A stretch of 64,000 bases of DNA from Roseateles noduli (GTDB lineage Bacteria; Pseudomonadota; Gammaproteobacteria; Burkholderiales; Burkholderiaceae_C), in assembly GCA_002205125.1 (NCBI GenBank), contig NIOE01000002.1:496001-560000 (forward strand), read 5' to 3'. This document shows, piece by piece, positions 63,381-64,000 of the stretch. The stretch's first letter is position 1; each line of letters opens with the position of its first letter. A model generated the notes under the pieces. The model was not told where the DNA came from and did not search any database. It was given only the letters and a program-made list of their open reading frames with translations. Made by a program: the position numbers and the translations under genes.

Positions 63381-63400
63381 TCAAAGCGAGTACCGTGCCA
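63381..63400 (-). promoter_or_regulatory. Sigma-54 (-24/-12) promoter of the PEP-CTERM gene
   Basis: On the minus strand the sequence reads TGGCACGGTACTCGCT. It has the full TGGCACG -24 element and a CGC where TTGC is usual, with GG and GC separated by exactly ten bases. The predicted start is near 63374, giving a leader of about 65 bases before the ATG. One mismatch to TGGCACG-N4-TTGCW. Confidence 0.75.
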
Positions 63401-63725
63401 GGCATCTTTCCTTCTTTTAAATCAATGACTTAACATTCAGATGCGGGAATCCTCTACGGGTCCTGTCAAGTTTCTCGACAGCGGTCTGGCCCGCATATCG
63501 GGGGGGGTCTCGAGGGGGGTGTCGTGGGGGGTGAGGGTGCGTGGCGGGGAGGGCAGTCGGGTGGCTGACCTGACGACGCGGCTCCCATGAGGACGTCGGC
63601 CGCCGTGTCTTTCCGAGCTTTTCCGGCCTTTGCCGTCATGGTGCCGGCGCATACTCGCCGACTGCGTCGCGACAACCGGTTCCTCGCGATCCGCTGGCGG
63701 TGCGATTCAAATAAAGGGAGATCCC
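63401..63725. other. Intergenic region between the PEP-CTERM and ThiF genes
   Basis: Room for activator sites of the sigma-54 promoter and for the promoter of the divergent ThiF gene. It also contains a strongly G-rich tract on the plus strand (63500-63537): runs of 8, 6, 6 and 3 G separated by 6, 6 and 3 bases, which fits a G-quadruplex motif. A GGGAGAT ribosome site precedes the ThiF ATG. Confidence 0.55.
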
Positions 63726-64000
63726 ATGACGCGAGACAACCCCTCCGGATTCGTCTTCGATTACGACCGCGCGTTCTCGCGCAATATCGGCTGGGTGACG
63801 AAGGACGAGCAGCAGCGGTTGCGGCGGGCTCGCGTGGCGATCGCCGGATTGGGCGGCGTGGGCGGCGCGCATGCGCTGACCCTGTCGCGCCTGGGAATCG
63901 CCAACTTCAATATCGCCGACTTCGACGAGTTCGACGTCCACAACATGAATCGCCAGGCCGCGGCGTTCATGTCGTCGATGGGGCGCACGAAGATCGAGGT
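63726..64000 (+). CDS. ThiF/MoeB/E1-like adenylyltransferase (N-terminal part)
   Basis: The first 91 codons of a gene cut by the right edge. The visible part has the E1-like nucleotide-binding start VAIAGLGGVGGAHALTLSRL, then FNIADFDEFDVHNMNRQA, where the acidic residue and the downstream Arg contact ATP in ThiF, MoeB and ubiquitin E1. The N-terminus (FVFDYDRAFSRNIGWVTKDE) is like that of stand-alone bacterial ThiF-family proteins. Whether it serves thiamine, molybdopterin or a ubiquitin-like pathway depends on sequence outside the window. Confidence 0.85.
   Translation, partial: MTRDNPSGFVFDYDRAFSRNIGWVTKDEQQRLRRARVAIAGLGGVGGAHALTLSRLGIANFNIADFDEFDVHNMNRQAAAFMSSMGRTKIE

Overview
The window is high-GC DNA with very densely packed genes. 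It looks like a chromosomal segment of a betaproteobacterium of the order Burkholderiales, in the Roseateles/Mitsuaria/Rubrivivax neighbourhood. The signs are a cheR-cheD-cheB chemotaxis block, two PEP-CTERM proteins, the fkpB-ispH pair, NodT/EmrAB-type efflux, and strong G/C third-position bias that leaves long spurious antisense frames everywhere. The genus is an inference from gene content; no 16S or other marker is present. No phage, insertion sequence or CRISPR array was seen.

Layout. (1) 1-4261: the end of a chemotaxis operon on the minus strand (cheR, cheD, cheB cut by the left edge), then on the plus strand a diguanylate cyclase overlapping a MinD/FlhG-like ATPase, and a group II truncated globin. 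(2) 4275-20327: a surface/secretion locus. A secreted glycoside-hydrolase-like protein, a membrane histidine kinase and its NarL-type regulator lie on the minus strand. Divergent from them is a two-partner secretion operon: TpsB transporter, a 2747-residue TpsA exoprotein with about 16 MBG/YDG-type repeats, and a third exported protein built of two copies of one domain. (3) 20429-30678: mostly housekeeping. It holds an orphan TonB, an Smr-domain protein, RadC, FkpB, IspH, SerS, tRNA-Ser(CGA), a lone receiver, a solute-binding protein, an AraC regulator and a flavin disulfide reductase.

(4) 30771-41806: a half-length glycosyltransferase, a secreted low-complexity protein, a DMT permease and a three-part drug efflux operon (HlyD/EmrB/NodT) divergent from an HxlR regulator, with a long inverted repeat in the shared promoter. 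A LysE exporter with an AraC regulator follows, then an overlapping pair made of a YkuD-like protein without a signal peptide and an SH3-like lipoprotein. (5) 42002-54567: a SnoaL-like protein, a lipoprotein esterase, an acyltransferase-like membrane protein, rlmB, upp, several small membrane or zinc-ribbon proteins around a locally AT-richer PEP-CTERM gene, and a compact five-gene minus-strand operon (2-hydroxyacid dehydrogenase, two half-size ChrA proteins, a GreA/B-like factor and a glutathione transferase).

(6) 54979-64000: a TPR-containing GT41 (SPINDLY/OGT-type) glycosyltransferase immediately upstream of a complete type I secretion system of the LapB/LapC/LapE type. Next comes a convergent PEP-CTERM protein with a near-consensus sigma-54 promoter, and the start of a ThiF/E1-like gene at the right edge.

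The strongest themes are surface display and biofilm. There are two independent large-adhesin export routes (two-partner and type I), a possible adhesin-modifying glycosyltransferase, PEP-CTERM proteins that depend on an exosortase elsewhere, and c-di-GMP/chemotaxis signalling.
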